Shown: positions 41,651 through 51,871 of the stretch, piece by piece
Position numbering within the stretch: the first letter of the stretch is position 1
Layout of the letters: every line of letters begins with the position of its first letter
Assembly: GCF_003390925.1 (NCBI RefSeq)
Contig: NZ_QUBS01000079.1
Coordinates: 1-64,000 of the forward strand
Length of the DNA stretch: 64,000 nt
Origin: Trinickia diaoshuihuensis
GTDB taxonomy: Bacteria > Pseudomonadota > Gammaproteobacteria > Burkholderiales > Burkholderiaceae
Direction of reading: 5' to 3'
Made by a program: the position numbers and the translations under genes
Notes under the pieces: model-generated
What the model was told of the DNA's origin: nothing
Database searches by the model: none
The model's input: the letters and a program-made list of their open reading frames with translations, nothing else

Positions 41651-42006
41651 GGTTGGATCGTCCTGGGTGTGGGAGGCAACGTGCCGCGCGAGCGCGCCAC
41701 GAAGGTCGTGGGCGTCATACCGCACCATCGCTTGAAGTGCCGGCCGAAATGGCTCTGATCGAAAAATCCCACTTCCGCCGCCACCTCGACGCTCGGTACG
41801 CCCTTTAGCAGCAGCGACTGCGCGCGTTCGATTCGAACGGCGCACAAATATCGATACGGAGACGAACCGAAACGCTGGCGAAACGCCGTCGCAAACCGCG
41901 AGATGCTGAGCTTGGCCCGCGCGGCCATCTGCTCGAGCGTGAGCGGCTCGTTGAAGTGAGCCTCGATAAAGGCCCGGGCCTCGTCCAGTCCTTGCGATCG
42001 CGTCAT
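41647..42006 (-). CDS. Short AraC-type regulator, 119 aa
   Basis: Only the two-HTH DNA-binding domain is present (LTLEQMAARAKLSISRFATAF and VEVAAEVGFFDQSHFGRHFK). No effector domain. The start at 42006 is 35 bases from the ABC ATPase stop. It is embedded in the operon it may control. Confidence 0.85.
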   Translation of the reverse strand: MTRSQGLDEARAFIEAHFNEPLTLEQMAARAKLSISRFATAFRQRFGSSPYRYLCAVRIERAQSLLLKGVPSVEVAAEVGFFDQSHFGRHFKRWCGMTPTTFVARSRGTLPPTPRTIQP

Positions 42007-42040
42007 GACACACCTGCCCGATCGCACGCCATTCCCGCGC

Positions 42041-43894
42041 TCATGCCGCGCCCCGCAAAGGCTGAAACCGCGCCAGCTCCTCGGCCGAGCGGTGGCAGAG
42101 TACCTGCGCGCCCGACGGCAGCACCCGAACCGGTGCCGGGGCGACGTTGCACCGGCCTTCGATCCGCACGGTGCAACGCGTCATGAACGGGCACAGATGT
42201 GCCGCGCTCGTCCGCTCCGAGAGCGGCGGCAACGCTGCCGCCGCCAAATCGCGCCTCGCATCGAGCCAGCCCCGCTTCAACGCGGGGACCGAATCGACGA
42301 GCAAGCTCGTATACGGATGATGCGGCGGTTGGCCCAGCACCTGGGGCTGCCCGGCCTCCACACGCTTGCCGGCGTAAAGGACCACGACCTCGTCGCAAAT
42401 CGCGCGGACGGTGGAGATGTCGTGGCTGATGAACATATACGACACGCCGAGTTCGCGGCGCAGCTCACAAAGCAGATCGAGGATGGCCGCGCCCACGACG
42501 GTATCGAGCGCCGAGGTGACCTCGTCGCACAAGATCAACGCGGGGTCGGCCGCCAGCGCCCGCGCGAGATTGACGCGCTGCTTCTGCCCGCCCGATAGGC
42601 CGCCCGGTTGACGCCCGGCGGTCGCCGCCGGCAGCTTCACGAGATCGAGCAGCTCGGCGATACGCCGCTGCGCCGCCGCGCCGCGCATGCCGTGATAAAA
42701 GGCGAGCGGGCGCCCGAGAATGTCTTCCACCGTCCGGCTCGGATTCAAGGCCGTGTCGGCATTCTGGAAGACGAGTTGAATCCGTCGAAATTGATCCGGC
42801 GTCCGTTTGGCCAATTGCGTAGGCAAGGGCTTGCCTTCGAACAGGACGGATCCGCCCGAACCTTCGACGAGCCCGGCCACGACGCGCGCGAGGGTCGTCT
42901 TGCCGGAACCCGATTCGCCGATAATACCGAGTGCGCTGCCGCGCGCAATCGAAAGACTCACGTCGTCCAGCACACAAACGGCCGGCCGTCCATCGCGGCC
43001 GATGCGTCCATAGCCGGCCGAGAGACCGCGCACCTCCAAAAGCGGCGCCGCCGTGAGGTCTGCCGCGCCGCCTTCCCGAGCCCGGCCCGACGTGCTGCCG
43101 CGCCGCGCCGATGCGTCGAGCAGCGCACGCGTATAAGGATGCGCGGGCGCATCGAGCACCTGATCGACCAGGCCGTTTTCCTGAACCTCGCCGCCGTTGA
43201 GAACGACGATGCGGTCGGCCATCTGAGCCACCACGGCCAGGTCGTGCGAGACGTAGACGGCCGTGGTGCCGAGTTCCTTGATGACGCGCTTGAACGCCAC
43301 GAGCACTTCGATTTGCGTGGTGACGTCGAGCGCGGTGGTGGGTTCGTCGAATACGACGACCGCCGGATCCGTGATCAACGCCATGGCCGCCATCAACCGC
43401 TGCAACTGGCCGCCGGAAACCTGGTGCGGATAGCGATCGCCGATGGTTTCCGGCGACGGCAACGCAAGGGCGCGAAAGAGTTCGATTGCCTTCGCGCGCG
43501 CGGCTTCGCGCGTCATCAGCCCGTGTAGCAACGCCGGTTCGATCACCTGATCCATCAGTACGCGGGCCGGATTGAAGCCGGCGGCCGCGCTTTGCGCCAC
43601 GTACGCCACGTCCCGCGCGCGCAACGCGCGGCGACCGGCATCGTCGAGGGCGAGCACCTCGACACCGCCCACGCGCACGCTTCCGCCCGCGAACACGCAA
43701 CCGGGCCGAGCATAACCGAGCAGGGACAGCGCGATCGTCGTCTTGCCCGATCCCGATTCGCCGATCAGCGCAACGACTTCCCCTTCCTTCACCGCGAAGT
43801 CGACGCCCTTGACGATCTCCACCTCGGCGCCGGCCGCCGAACGCGCGACGATCCGAAGGCCCGCGACTTCGATCATGTTCCGGCCGTCAGTCAT
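42041..43894 (-). CDS. Fused double ATPase of a peptide ABC transporter, 617 aa
   Basis: Two complete ABC domains in one chain. Walker A is GESGSGKTT twice. Signature motifs are SGGQLQRL and LSGGQKQRV, and Walker B regions are VVVFDEPTTALD and LILCDEVTSALD. A C-terminal OppF-like Cys region is present (CPFMTRC, GRCNVAPAP). Equivalent to DppD plus DppF. The ATG overlaps the permease stop by four bases. Confidence 0.9.
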   Translation of the reverse strand: MTDGRNMIEVAGLRIVARSAAGAEVEIVKGVDFAVKEGEVVALIGESGSGKTTIALSLLGYARPGCVFAGGSVRVGGVEVLALDDAGRRALRARDVAYVAQSAAAGFNPARVLMDQVIEPALLHGLMTREAARAKAIELFRALALPSPETIGDRYPHQVSGGQLQRLMAAMALITDPAVVVFDEPTTALDVTTQIEVLVAFKRVIKELGTTAVYVSHDLAVVAQMADRIVVLNGGEVQENGLVDQVLDAPAHPYTRALLDASARRGSTSGRAREGGAADLTAAPLLEVRGLSAGYGRIGRDGRPAVCVLDDVSLSIARGSALGIIGESGSGKTTLARVVAGLVEGSGGSVLFEGKPLPTQLAKRTPDQFRRIQLVFQNADTALNPSRTVEDILGRPLAFYHGMRGAAAQRRIAELLDLVKLPAATAGRQPGGLSGGQKQRVNLARALAADPALILCDEVTSALDTVVGAAILDLLCELRRELGVSYMFISHDISTVRAICDEVVVLYAGKRVEAGQPQVLGQPPHHPYTSLLVDSVPALKRGWLDARRDLAAAALPPLSERTSAAHLCPFMTRCTVRIEGRCNVAPAPVRVLPSGAQVLCHRSAEELARFQPLRGAA

Positions 43895-44844
43895 TTCACT
43901 CCTCCTTGCGCGAAGCCGCCGTGGCGCCGCAAGCTGTCGATCAGCAAGTTCATGCCGACGGTCAGCGTCGCGATCGCGACGGAGGGCATCAACACGGCGG
44001 GCGCCGCCTGCGACAACCCGCCGATGTTCTCTCGCACGAGCGAGCCCCAATCGGCATTGGGCGGTTGCACGCCCAACCCTAGAAAGCTCAGCCCACTCAG
44101 CAGCAGCACGATGAAGACGAAACGCAGCCCGAAGTCGGCCAACACCGGATGGATCATGTTCGGCAGCAACTCCACGCGCGCGATGTAGAGCCAGCCCTCC
44201 CCGCGTGCCCGCGCGACCTGCACGTATTCGAGCGTCATCAGGTTGATCGCGAGCGAGCGTGAGATGCGAAAGGCACCGGGAACGTAGGCCACCGCGGCGA
44301 CCGCGGTCAGCATCGGCACCGACGAGCCGAAGGCGGCGATCGCGACGAGCGCCAGCACCTTGCTCGGGATCGAAATCAATGCGTCGAAGAACCGGCTCAT
44401 CGCTTCGTCGACCCAGCGCGGCGCGGCTGCCGTTAGGAGCCCCAGGCAGGTACCGATGCCGCTCGCGAGCACGGCGGCCGCGAGCGCCAGCCCCACCGTA
44501 TAGCGCGCTCCGTTAAGGATCCGGCTCAGCATGTCGCGGCCGAGATAGTCGGTGCCGAACGGATGCTGCATGCTGTAGCTCGCGAAACTGAACGGCGAAG
44601 CAAGCGTGCCCTGGTTGTAGGGCGCGAGCATCGGTCCCACGATGGCCATGACGAGCCAAAAGCAGACGATGAACAAGCCGATCCTGCCGAGCCACGATAG
44701 GCGCGCGAGACTCACTCGCAAGCGGTGCCCCACGGCGGCGGATGCCGGCTCGCCGCCCTCTACCGTGCACTGTCCGCCCGTGCCCGGTTCGTCGTAAATC
44801 TGCGTGCCCGGATGCGGGATGGAAGGCTGGACGGAGCGGTTCAT
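43891..44844 (-). CDS. DppC-like permease, 317 aa
   Basis: About six TM helices, the periplasmic ASYSMQHPFGTDYLGRDMLSR typical of OppC/DppC, and the EAA loop VARARGEGWLYIARVEL. I chose the ATG at 44844, which overlaps the stop of the upstream permease by four bases; 44880 is an in-frame alternative. Confidence 0.9.
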   Translation of the reverse strand: MNRSVQPSIPHPGTQIYDEPGTGGQCTVEGGEPASAAVGHRLRVSLARLSWLGRIGLFIVCFWLVMAIVGPMLAPYNQGTLASPFSFASYSMQHPFGTDYLGRDMLSRILNGARYTVGLALAAAVLASGIGTCLGLLTAAAPRWVDEAMSRFFDALISIPSKVLALVAIAAFGSSVPMLTAVAAVAYVPGAFRISRSLAINLMTLEYVQVARARGEGWLYIARVELLPNMIHPVLADFGLRFVFIVLLLSGLSFLGLGVQPPNADWGSLVRENIGGLSQAAPAVLMPSVAIATLTVGMNLLIDSLRRHGGFAQGGVK

Positions 44845-45797
44845 CGTTGACGAAGCCTCGGATTCGATACGATCTGACATAGGTCGGCCATCAAAACGAG
44901 TGCGAGATACGCCGCGCAAAACACCATGACGCAGCCCTGAACGAGCGGCATGTCGCGATTCGACACGGCATCCACCATCAAGCTCGCGAGTCCGGGGTAG
45001 TTGAAGATCGATTCGACGATAACGACCCCGCCGAACAAATAGGACAAGCTCAATGCAACGGCATTGGCGATAGGGCCGATCGCGTTCGGCAGCACATGCC
45101 GCAAGACGATGCGCGCCTGCGACGCGCCTTTGAGCGTCGCCATCTCGACATAGCCCGCGTTCAGTTGATCGAGCACCGCCGCTCGCGTCATGCGGGCCAT
45201 TTGCGCCACGAGCACGCACAGCAGCGTCATGACCGGCATCGCATAGATCCGCATCAGATCGCCGAACGAAGACACCGACGAGAGATACGAAAGCGCCGGC
45301 AGCCAATGCAGCTTGACCGCGAACACCAGCACGGCGATCGTCGCGACGAGAAACTCGGGCACGGCGACCGTCGAGAGCGTGACGATATTGAGCGCGCGAT
45401 CGAGCAGCGAGCCGCGGTACATCGCCGAGACGATGCCGATGGCGAGCGCGACCGGCACCGACACGAGCGTCGTCAATCCCGCCAGCGTCAGCGAGTTCGG
45501 CAGACGCGTGGCGATAAGCTCCCTCACGGGCAGCGAGTTGGCCAACGACATGCCGAAATCGCCCCTCACGGCATGTGCGAGCCACTCGCCGTAACGCAGC
45601 AGCGCCGGCTGATCGAGCCCGAACTGATGCCGCAGCGCCGCCACCGCCTCGGGCGTCGCGGCCTGGCCGAGCGCCTCTTGCGCGGCATCGCCCGGCAGCA
45701 GGCCCGTCATCGCGAACACCAAGGCCGACACGATCAGCAAAGTGAGCAACGCAAGACCCAGGCGTACGGCAATGAGCCTATAAGCTTGAAATTTCAT
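44841..45797 (-). CDS. DppB-like permease, 318 aa
   Basis: N-terminal TM and GDAAQEALGQAATPEAVAAL, a DppB-type signature, followed by LRHQFGLDQPAL and an EAA loop with LKGASQARIVLRHVLPNA. It forms the inner-membrane channel with the DppC-like partner. Confidence 0.9.
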   Translation of the reverse strand: MKFQAYRLIAVRLGLALLTLLIVSALVFAMTGLLPGDAAQEALGQAATPEAVAALRHQFGLDQPALLRYGEWLAHAVRGDFGMSLANSLPVRELIATRLPNSLTLAGLTTLVSVPVALAIGIVSAMYRGSLLDRALNIVTLSTVAVPEFLVATIAVLVFAVKLHWLPALSYLSSVSSFGDLMRIYAMPVMTLLCVLVAQMARMTRAAVLDQLNAGYVEMATLKGASQARIVLRHVLPNAIGPIANAVALSLSYLFGGVVIVESIFNYPGLASLMVDAVSNRDMPLVQGCVMVFCAAYLALVLMADLCQIVSNPRLRQR

Positions 45798-45868
45798 CGA
45801 GAGTCACCTCCTTCGCCTGCGCCGGGTACGGCGATCGTTTGCCTGCGGTGCCGCGTGACGGGTACCGC

Positions 45869-47494
45869 TTATGCCGCGAGCCAGACGTGCTCGGCAAACG
45901 CGAAGCCCATCAACCCCGCGAGCGGAATCGAGCCGAGCCCTTGCAGCTTCGTCGTATGCGCGTCGAGCGAGCTCAGGAACATGGGGATGCCGATACCGCC
46001 CTTCTCATGCACGAGCACCTGCATGTCACCGTAGATCTTTTTGCGCTTGGCGTCATCCGGCTCACCGCGCGCCGCGAGCAGCATTTGATCGAACTGGGGG
46101 TCCTTCCAGTTGGCTTCGTTCCAAGGCGCATCGGACTTGAAAAATTGAGTGAACAGCATGTCCGCCGTCGGCCGAGCGTTGATGTTGCCGTAGCTGAGCG
46201 GGTGTTTCATCCAATGGTTGGACCAATAGCCGTCCGAAGGCACCCGCATCACTTGCAGATTGAGCCCGGCGAGCGGCGCGGCTTGTTGAAGCAGCATCGC
46301 CATATCCACCGAGCCGTCGGCAGCCGGCGATGCGAACAATTGCATCGGCGAGCCGCCGACGCCGGCCTTCTTGAAATAGAACTTGGCCTTGTCCGGATCG
46401 AACTTACGCTGCGGCAAGCCGGCGAAGTAGTACTTATTCGTCGGATCGATCGGCTGGTCGTTGCCGATCGTGCCGTAGCCTTGAAACACGGCCTGGCGCA
46501 TCTGATCGCGGTCTTGCAAGTGCATGAGTCCGAGACGGAAATCCTGATTGCCGGTAATACCGCCGTCGCCGCGCATGATCAGGTCGGTGTATTGGCCCGT
46601 CTTCGTTTCCAGCACGGTATAGCCGGGCGTACTTTTGATGCGGCCCGTCGATTGGGGGCTGAGCTGATTGATCAGTTGCACGTCGCCCGACAACAGCGCG
46701 TTCACGCGCGCCGACTCGTCGCCGATGCCGATCAACTCGATTTCATCGAGATGCGGCAGTCCCGGCTTCCAATAGCGTTCGTTCTTGACGACGACCGTAT
46801 GCACGCCCGGCGTGAACTCCTTGAGTTTGAACGGACCGGTTCCGATCGCCGTTTTCGCGAAGTCTTTCGTGCCGTCCTTGACGATCAAGAAGTGCGCATC
46901 GGCCAAGATCATGGGCAAATCGGCATTGGGGCCGGTCAGCGTGATCGTCACTTCGTTCGGCCCGGTGGACTTCGCGTCGCTGATTTGATCGGCCAGCGTC
47001 TTCGCCTTCGACGCCGTGGCCGGGTCCTTATGGCGCAGCAGGGAATAGACGACGTCGGCCGGAGTCAACGCCTTGCCGTCGTGAAATTGCACGCCACCGC
47101 GCAACTTGACCACCCAGACCTTGGCGTCCTGCGTATCGAGCGCGGTGGCCAGCGCCATCTTCGCGCCGAGGTGCTCGTCGAACTCGGTGAGCCCGTTATA
47201 GATCATGTTGCAGCGCACGTAGTCCGTTGCGAGCGCGCCCTTCGCCGGATCGAGCGTATCGGCCGTCGAGGACGACTGCGTGGCGACGCGAATCTTGCCG
47301 CCCTGCCGGGGTGTGCCTTGAGTCTGCGCGCGCGCCGCCGTGCTCGCCACGAGCAAGCCGCCGGCCGTCACGCTCGCTAGGCCCGCCGCCGCCAGCATGC
47401 GCAACGCGTCCCGGCGCGAGGCGCCCTTCGCGGTCAATTGCTCGAGCGTGGTCTCGACGCCTGCAGCACCGTATTGTGAGGGGTCCTTTCTCAT
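45869..47494 (-). CDS. Peptide/nickel-type substrate-binding protein, 541 aa
   Basis: Family 5 solute-binding protein with a Tat-type signal (SRRDALRMLAAAGLASVTAG). Ligand-lobe signatures such as VQFHDGKALTPADVVYSLLR, TGPFKLKEF and INARPTADM are present. It delivers the substrate to the Dpp-like transporter encoded directly downstream. Confidence 0.9.
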   Translation of the reverse strand: MRKDPSQYGAAGVETTLEQLTAKGASRRDALRMLAAAGLASVTAGGLLVASTAARAQTQGTPRQGGKIRVATQSSSTADTLDPAKGALATDYVRCNMIYNGLTEFDEHLGAKMALATALDTQDAKVWVVKLRGGVQFHDGKALTPADVVYSLLRHKDPATASKAKTLADQISDAKSTGPNEVTITLTGPNADLPMILADAHFLIVKDGTKDFAKTAIGTGPFKLKEFTPGVHTVVVKNERYWKPGLPHLDEIELIGIGDESARVNALLSGDVQLINQLSPQSTGRIKSTPGYTVLETKTGQYTDLIMRGDGGITGNQDFRLGLMHLQDRDQMRQAVFQGYGTIGNDQPIDPTNKYYFAGLPQRKFDPDKAKFYFKKAGVGGSPMQLFASPAADGSVDMAMLLQQAAPLAGLNLQVMRVPSDGYWSNHWMKHPLSYGNINARPTADMLFTQFFKSDAPWNEANWKDPQFDQMLLAARGEPDDAKRKKIYGDMQVLVHEKGGIGIPMFLSSLDAHTTKLQGLGSIPLAGLMGFAFAEHVWLAA

Positions 47495-47621
47495 TGCACT
47501 TCTCCGCGAGTAAGCCAAGCCTGGCCATGGGGTTGACGGATAGCTGATTGCGACCGGCTTTGTCCGATAAGCGCTTCGGCCGATTCGTCCAGCGCATATG
47601 CGCCGCGATCGCGAATCGAAT

Positions 47622-48899
47622 TCAATAAAAAACGTCCTTGATTCGGTAATACGCGCCCACGATCGGCAAGAACCAAGGTTTTCCCGTATGGCCCGGGATC
47701 GCGGGCCACGTGAAATCGCGCCATGGATTGGCCTCTTCGCGGCCGTCGATCACCTCGGCCATGATCTGCCCCATATGCGTCGACATCTGCGTGCCGTGGC
47801 CGCTGTACCCAAGCGAAAAATAAAGTCCGTCGTGCTGGCCCGCGCGCGGGAGGCGATCGGCGGTCATGTCGACGAGCCCGCCCCAGCAGTAATCGATGCG
47901 CGTCTTAGCAAACTGCGGAAAGAGTTCTGCCAGCGAGCGTTGCAAGATGCTCCCGCTCCGCTCGTCCGACGGTTGTTCCGACGCCGTGAAGCGCGCGCGT
48001 CCGCCGAATACGAGCCGCGTATCGGCCGTCACGCGAAAGTAGTTGTGCATGAGGCGCGTCGTCGTGAACGCGCGGCGGTTCGGGAATGTGCGCGCAACGA
48101 CGTCCGCGCCGAGGGGCTCGGTGACGATGATGAACGAGCCGATCGGCGCGATTCGCCGACGGTACCAAGCGAACGGCCCATGCTTCGACGGCCCCGTCGC
48201 AATCAATACGTTCGCCGCCGTCACTTCCCCGCGGGTGGAGACGACGCGGTAGCCGCCCGCGGGGAGCTTGACGATGTCCGTCACCGGCGCATGCTCGTAA
48301 AGCCGGGCACCACGGCGGCGGGCGGCCTGCGCAAGCCCGACGGCGAATTTGCCCATATGCATCTGCCCGCCATGACGTTGCAAGAGCCCCCCGTAAAAGC
48401 GATCCGATTGCACCTCGTCACGTATCCGGCCGCCGTCGATCAATTCGATGTTCGGGTCGACTTCGCGCCGAATGAGTTCGGCCGTTTGCGCGAGATGCGC
48501 GTAATGCTGCGGCTTCGCCGCGAGCTTGAGCTTGCCCGAGGCGACGTAGTCGCACTCGATACCCTCCTCGCGAATGAGCCGCTCCACGCTGTCCACGGCA
48601 GAGGCATAGGCGAGGTAGCAACGGCGGGCGCGCTCGAGTCCCAGTTGGCCCGTGAGCGCGCCGAAGTCCTGCGCCACGCCCGTGTTGACCTGCCCGCCGT
48701 TGCGCCCCGAGGCGCCGCCGCCGATCCGCCCCGCATCGAGAAGCACGACGCTCGCGCCGCGCCGCCCGAGTGCCTGTGCAGCGGAAAGCCCCGTAAAGCC
48801 GCCGCCGACGATGGCGACATCCGCGCGGCCCTCCACGTCCCCCGCTTCGTCGAGCGGGACGGCGGGCGCGGTATCGAGCCAATAGGATTCCAGTTTCAT
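47622..48899 (-). CDS. FAD oxidoreductase, gamma-glutamylputrescine-oxidase-like, 425 aa
   Basis: DADVAIVGGGFTGLSAAQALG is the dinucleotide site, followed by GGGASGRNGGQVNTG and a C-terminal FSLGYSGHGTQMSTHMG, as in PuuB-type enzymes. ATG at 48899 has AAGGA at good spacing. It would oxidise an amine (for example an acylated diamine) to an aldehyde plus ammonia. The transporter-binding-protein gene follows 128 bases downstream. Confidence 0.85.
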   Translation of the reverse strand: MKLESYWLDTAPAVPLDEAGDVEGRADVAIVGGGFTGLSAAQALGRRGASVVLLDAGRIGGGASGRNGGQVNTGVAQDFGALTGQLGLERARRCYLAYASAVDSVERLIREEGIECDYVASGKLKLAAKPQHYAHLAQTAELIRREVDPNIELIDGGRIRDEVQSDRFYGGLLQRHGGQMHMGKFAVGLAQAARRRGARLYEHAPVTDIVKLPAGGYRVVSTRGEVTAANVLIATGPSKHGPFAWYRRRIAPIGSFIIVTEPLGADVVARTFPNRRAFTTTRLMHNYFRVTADTRLVFGGRARFTASEQPSDERSGSILQRSLAELFPQFAKTRIDYCWGGLVDMTADRLPRAGQHDGLYFSLGYSGHGTQMSTHMGQIMAEVIDGREEANPWRDFTWPAIPGHTGKPWFLPIVGAYYRIKDVFY

Positions 48900-48914
48900 C
48901 GCCGGCATCCTTAC

Positions 48915-49583
48915 TTACAAGCCCAGCAGCGACGCCAAATGGCCGATGCTCGACACTTCGGTGCACTCGTAGTAAGGCGTGGAAGGCTCATGCCCGCGCT
49001 GAACGAACGCTTTGTGCGTGATCCCGAGATCGTGAGCCGTCATGAGGTCGTAGCGGAAACTCGACGACACGTGCAGCACGTCCTCCGGCTTGCAGCCGAG
49101 CTGCTTGAACATGTATTCGAAGCCTTGCATGCGCGGCTTGTACGCTTGCGCTTGCTGCGCCGTAATGACGGCATGGAACGGCGCACCGAGCTTCTCGACG
49201 TTGCTCATGATCTGATCGTCCGATGCATTAGTGAGCGCCACGAGCTTGTATTTCTTGGCCAGGCGTGCGAGGCCTTCGGGCACGTCCGGGTGCGGGCCCC
49301 AAGTCGGCACCGCATCGTAGATGCTCTGCGCTTCGTCCTCGTCGTACGGCGCGTCCACACGCTCGCAAGCGCGGCGAAACGCATTGACGACGACGTCGCG
49401 ATAGGGTTTCCACGCACCCAAGACTTCGTCGAGGCGGTAACCGGCAAAAAAACGAACCAGTTTTTCGAGTGTCGCCGCATCGAGCCGGTCACGATAAAGG
49501 TCGCGCGCCGTCTCGGCCATGCGGAAGCGAATCAGCGTGCCATAGCAGTCGAACGTAATGTATTTGGGCTCAAAGTCGATCAT
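48915..49583 (-). CDS. HAD-superfamily hydrolase (haloacid-dehalogenase type II), 222 aa
   Basis: Nucleophile motif FDCYGTLIRF (residues 11-20), cap domain, and TNASDDQIM with a Lys in AYKPRMQ. Type II dehalogenase-like members often act on phosphate or halo acids. First gene of the minus operon that includes the oxidase and transporter. Confidence 0.85.
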   Translation of the reverse strand: MIDFEPKYITFDCYGTLIRFRMAETARDLYRDRLDAATLEKLVRFFAGYRLDEVLGAWKPYRDVVVNAFRRACERVDAPYDEDEAQSIYDAVPTWGPHPDVPEGLARLAKKYKLVALTNASDDQIMSNVEKLGAPFHAVITAQQAQAYKPRMQGFEYMFKQLGCKPEDVLHVSSSFRYDLMTAHDLGITHKAFVQRGHEPSTPYYECTEVSSIGHLASLLGL

Positions 49584-49875
49584 GTCAATGCGTCCTCAGG
49601 ATAGGCCTTTCAGCAGGCCGCAGGCTCGTTGCGATCGTTTGGAATGCCCGCGGTATGGCTACATTTAATCAACGCAAAAATCCAAATGCTTCCGATTTGA
49701 CCGGCGCCCGCGACATAAAGCGCGCGTTTTGCGGCAGGCGGGCGGCAGACTATGCGGTCGGTCTGCTGCGCCGCAACCGGGCAACGCGCGATGGTCCTCG
49801 ATAAAAGGATCGTCCTAGTCAGCCGGCGCGGACCGTGACACAGTTCGCATCAGTCAAGATCGCTAGGGGGTACGC

Positions 49876-50736
49876 GTGTCCGACAACATTGAATACAGGC
49901 GCTTCAACGCCGCCGACATCGAAGCGGCTCATGAGCTGACCGTCGAACTGAAGTGGCCGCACCGCGCGGAGGATTGGCAGTTCGTCGCCGAGCTCGGTAT
50001 GGGGTTCGCCGCCGTGCGCGGCGGCCAGCTCGCCGGCACGGCGCTTTGCTGGCAGCACGACGAGCGCACCGCGTCGATCGGTATGGTGATCGTCTCGCCC
50101 GCCATGCAGGGTCTGGGCATCGGTAGACGCTTGACGGAGCTGGCGCTCGCGCAAGTGGAGAACAGCGCCACGGTGTTGCACGCCACGCCGGCCGGGCGCC
50201 CGCTCTACGAGAAATTGGGCTTCGTTCCCATCGGCATGCTCGATCAGCACCAAGGCCAGGCCTTGCAGCCGCCACTCGCGCAATTGCCGGCGCGCGAGCG
50301 GTTGCGCCCGCTCGGCGTCAACGATCTCCCGCGTCTGATCGAACTGGCCACGCGCGCAAGCGGCCTTGGGCGGGCGAACGTGATCGCGAAACTTTTCGAA
50401 TGCGCCGACGGCATCGGCCTCGACCGCGACGGCGAATTGATCGGCTTCGCGCTGCTGCGCCGCTTCGGCCGCGGCCGCGCGATCGGCCCGGTCGTCGCGC
50501 CGCCCGATGTGGAGCAAGTGCGCGCCAAGGCGCTCATCGGACACTGGCTCGCGCTCAACCCAGGGACGTTCATCCGGATCGATGTGCCGAGCGCAAGCGG
50601 CCTGACCGGATGGCTCGAAAGCCAGGGGCTGCAGCGCGTGGATACCGTCGTCAGAATGGCGCGCCACGCCGAACGCTTGCCGCCGCAAGACGGTGGGTTC
50701 GCACAGTACGGTATCGTCAATCAAGCGATCGGTTGA
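49876..50736 (+). CDS. GNAT-family acetyltransferase with two domains, 286 aa
   Basis: GTG start with AGGGGG upstream. The N-terminal domain has the acetyl-CoA loop SPAMQGLGIGRRL; the C-terminal domain is a second, degenerate GNAT fold (EKLGFVPIG region and VRAKALIGHWLAL). It may acetylate an amine in the surrounding catabolic set. Divergent from the HAD gene with a 292-bp gap in which I see no confident promoter. Confidence 0.85.
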   Translation: MSDNIEYRRFNAADIEAAHELTVELKWPHRAEDWQFVAELGMGFAAVRGGQLAGTALCWQHDERTASIGMVIVSPAMQGLGIGRRLTELALAQVENSATVLHATPAGRPLYEKLGFVPIGMLDQHQGQALQPPLAQLPARERLRPLGVNDLPRLIELATRASGLGRANVIAKLFECADGIGLDRDGELIGFALLRRFGRGRAIGPVVAPPDVEQVRAKALIGHWLALNPGTFIRIDVPSASGLTGWLESQGLQRVDTVVRMARHAERLPPQDGGFAQYGIVNQAIG

Positions 50737-50769
50737 TCGCAACCGACCCGTCGCAGCGCACGCACGACC

Positions 50770-51696
50770 ATGGCCTTTCTCTATAAAGCCGATCCCGCCC
50801 GCGGCGCAATATGGGCGCAGCGCTTCGCCGAGCGCGCCCCGCGGTTGCCGTTTCGAATCTGGCCCGAGCACGGCGATGCTTCGGAAGTCCGCTATCTAGC
50901 GGCGTGGGAGCCGCCCGAGGATCTGGCGCGCACGCTGCCGAACCTCGAAGTGCTGTTTTCCGTGGGCGCCGGAATCGATCAGTTCGATCTATCGACCATC
51001 CCCTCGCATATTCCTGTCGTGCGCATGATCGAGCCCGGCATCGTCGAGGGGATGATCGAATATGTGACGCATGCCGTGCTGACCCTGCACCGCGATTTCC
51101 TCGATTACGCGCACCGGCAGCAAGCACGGCGCTGGCAGGCGTTGCCCGTGCGGGCGGCATCGACGTGCCGCGTCGGCGTGCTCGGCCTCGGGATGCTCGG
51201 CACAGCCGTGCTCGAGCGCTTGAACGTCTTCGGCTATGCCTGTGCCGGTTGGAGCCGCTCGCCGCATCGGATCGAAGGCGTGCGCTGTTACGCGGGCGCG
51301 GACGAACTCGATCCGTTCCTTGCCCGCACCGACGTTCTCGTTTGCCTATTGCCGCTGACCCCAGCCACCGAAGGTATGCTCGATGCGCGCCTACTACGCA
51401 AGTTGCCGCCCGGTGCATCGCTCGTGCAGACGGGGCGTGGGGCACATTTGGCGCAAGACGACTTGCTCGCGCTGCTGGACGAAGGCCATCTTCGTTACGC
51501 ACTGCTCGATGTGACGACTCCCGAGCCGCTGCCCATCGGACATCCCCTCTGGCAGCATCCGCGCGTGCGCATCACGCCGCATATCGCCAGCGCCACACGG
51601 CCGGAAACGGCTGTCGACGCCGTCCTCGAGAACCTGAAACGGCACGCCGCTGGCGAGCGCATGATTGGCGAAGTCGATCGGGAGCGCGGGTACTAA
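50770..51696 (+). CDS. ghrA: Glyoxylate/hydroxypyruvate reductase A
   Basis: 308 residues. D-2-hydroxyacid dehydrogenase fold with GVLGLGMLGTAVLERL (NAD site) and the catalytic Arg/Glu/His positions (NLEVLFSVGAGIDQF, HPRVRITPHIAS). The short N-terminal domain starting MAFLYKADPARG is typical of GhrA. It reduces glyoxylate or hydroxypyruvate in the cytoplasm. It lies in a four-gene plus-strand operon with GNAT. Confidence 0.8.
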   Translation: MAFLYKADPARGAIWAQRFAERAPRLPFRIWPEHGDASEVRYLAAWEPPEDLARTLPNLEVLFSVGAGIDQFDLSTIPSHIPVVRMIEPGIVEGMIEYVTHAVLTLHRDFLDYAHRQQARRWQALPVRAASTCRVGVLGLGMLGTAVLERLNVFGYACAGWSRSPHRIEGVRCYAGADELDPFLARTDVLVCLLPLTPATEGMLDARLLRKLPPGASLVQTGRGAHLAQDDLLALLDEGHLRYALLDVTTPEPLPIGHPLWQHPRVRITPHIASATRPETAVDAVLENLKRHAAGERMIGEVDRERGY

Positions 51697-51871
51697 CCCC
51701 TCGCGAGCGCACCGGCCGTCACGGCGGCGGCCGTGCTCCGGCAGAAAATGCCGCCCGTATGCCTCAAAACGCTCGGCGTGCGCTATTCGTCGATCGATTT
51801 CGCGGCGCGAAGCGAAGGGCCTCGTCGGTACCATGAGTCATCTTCGTTCCTACCCGCCCAGGTACGTCACC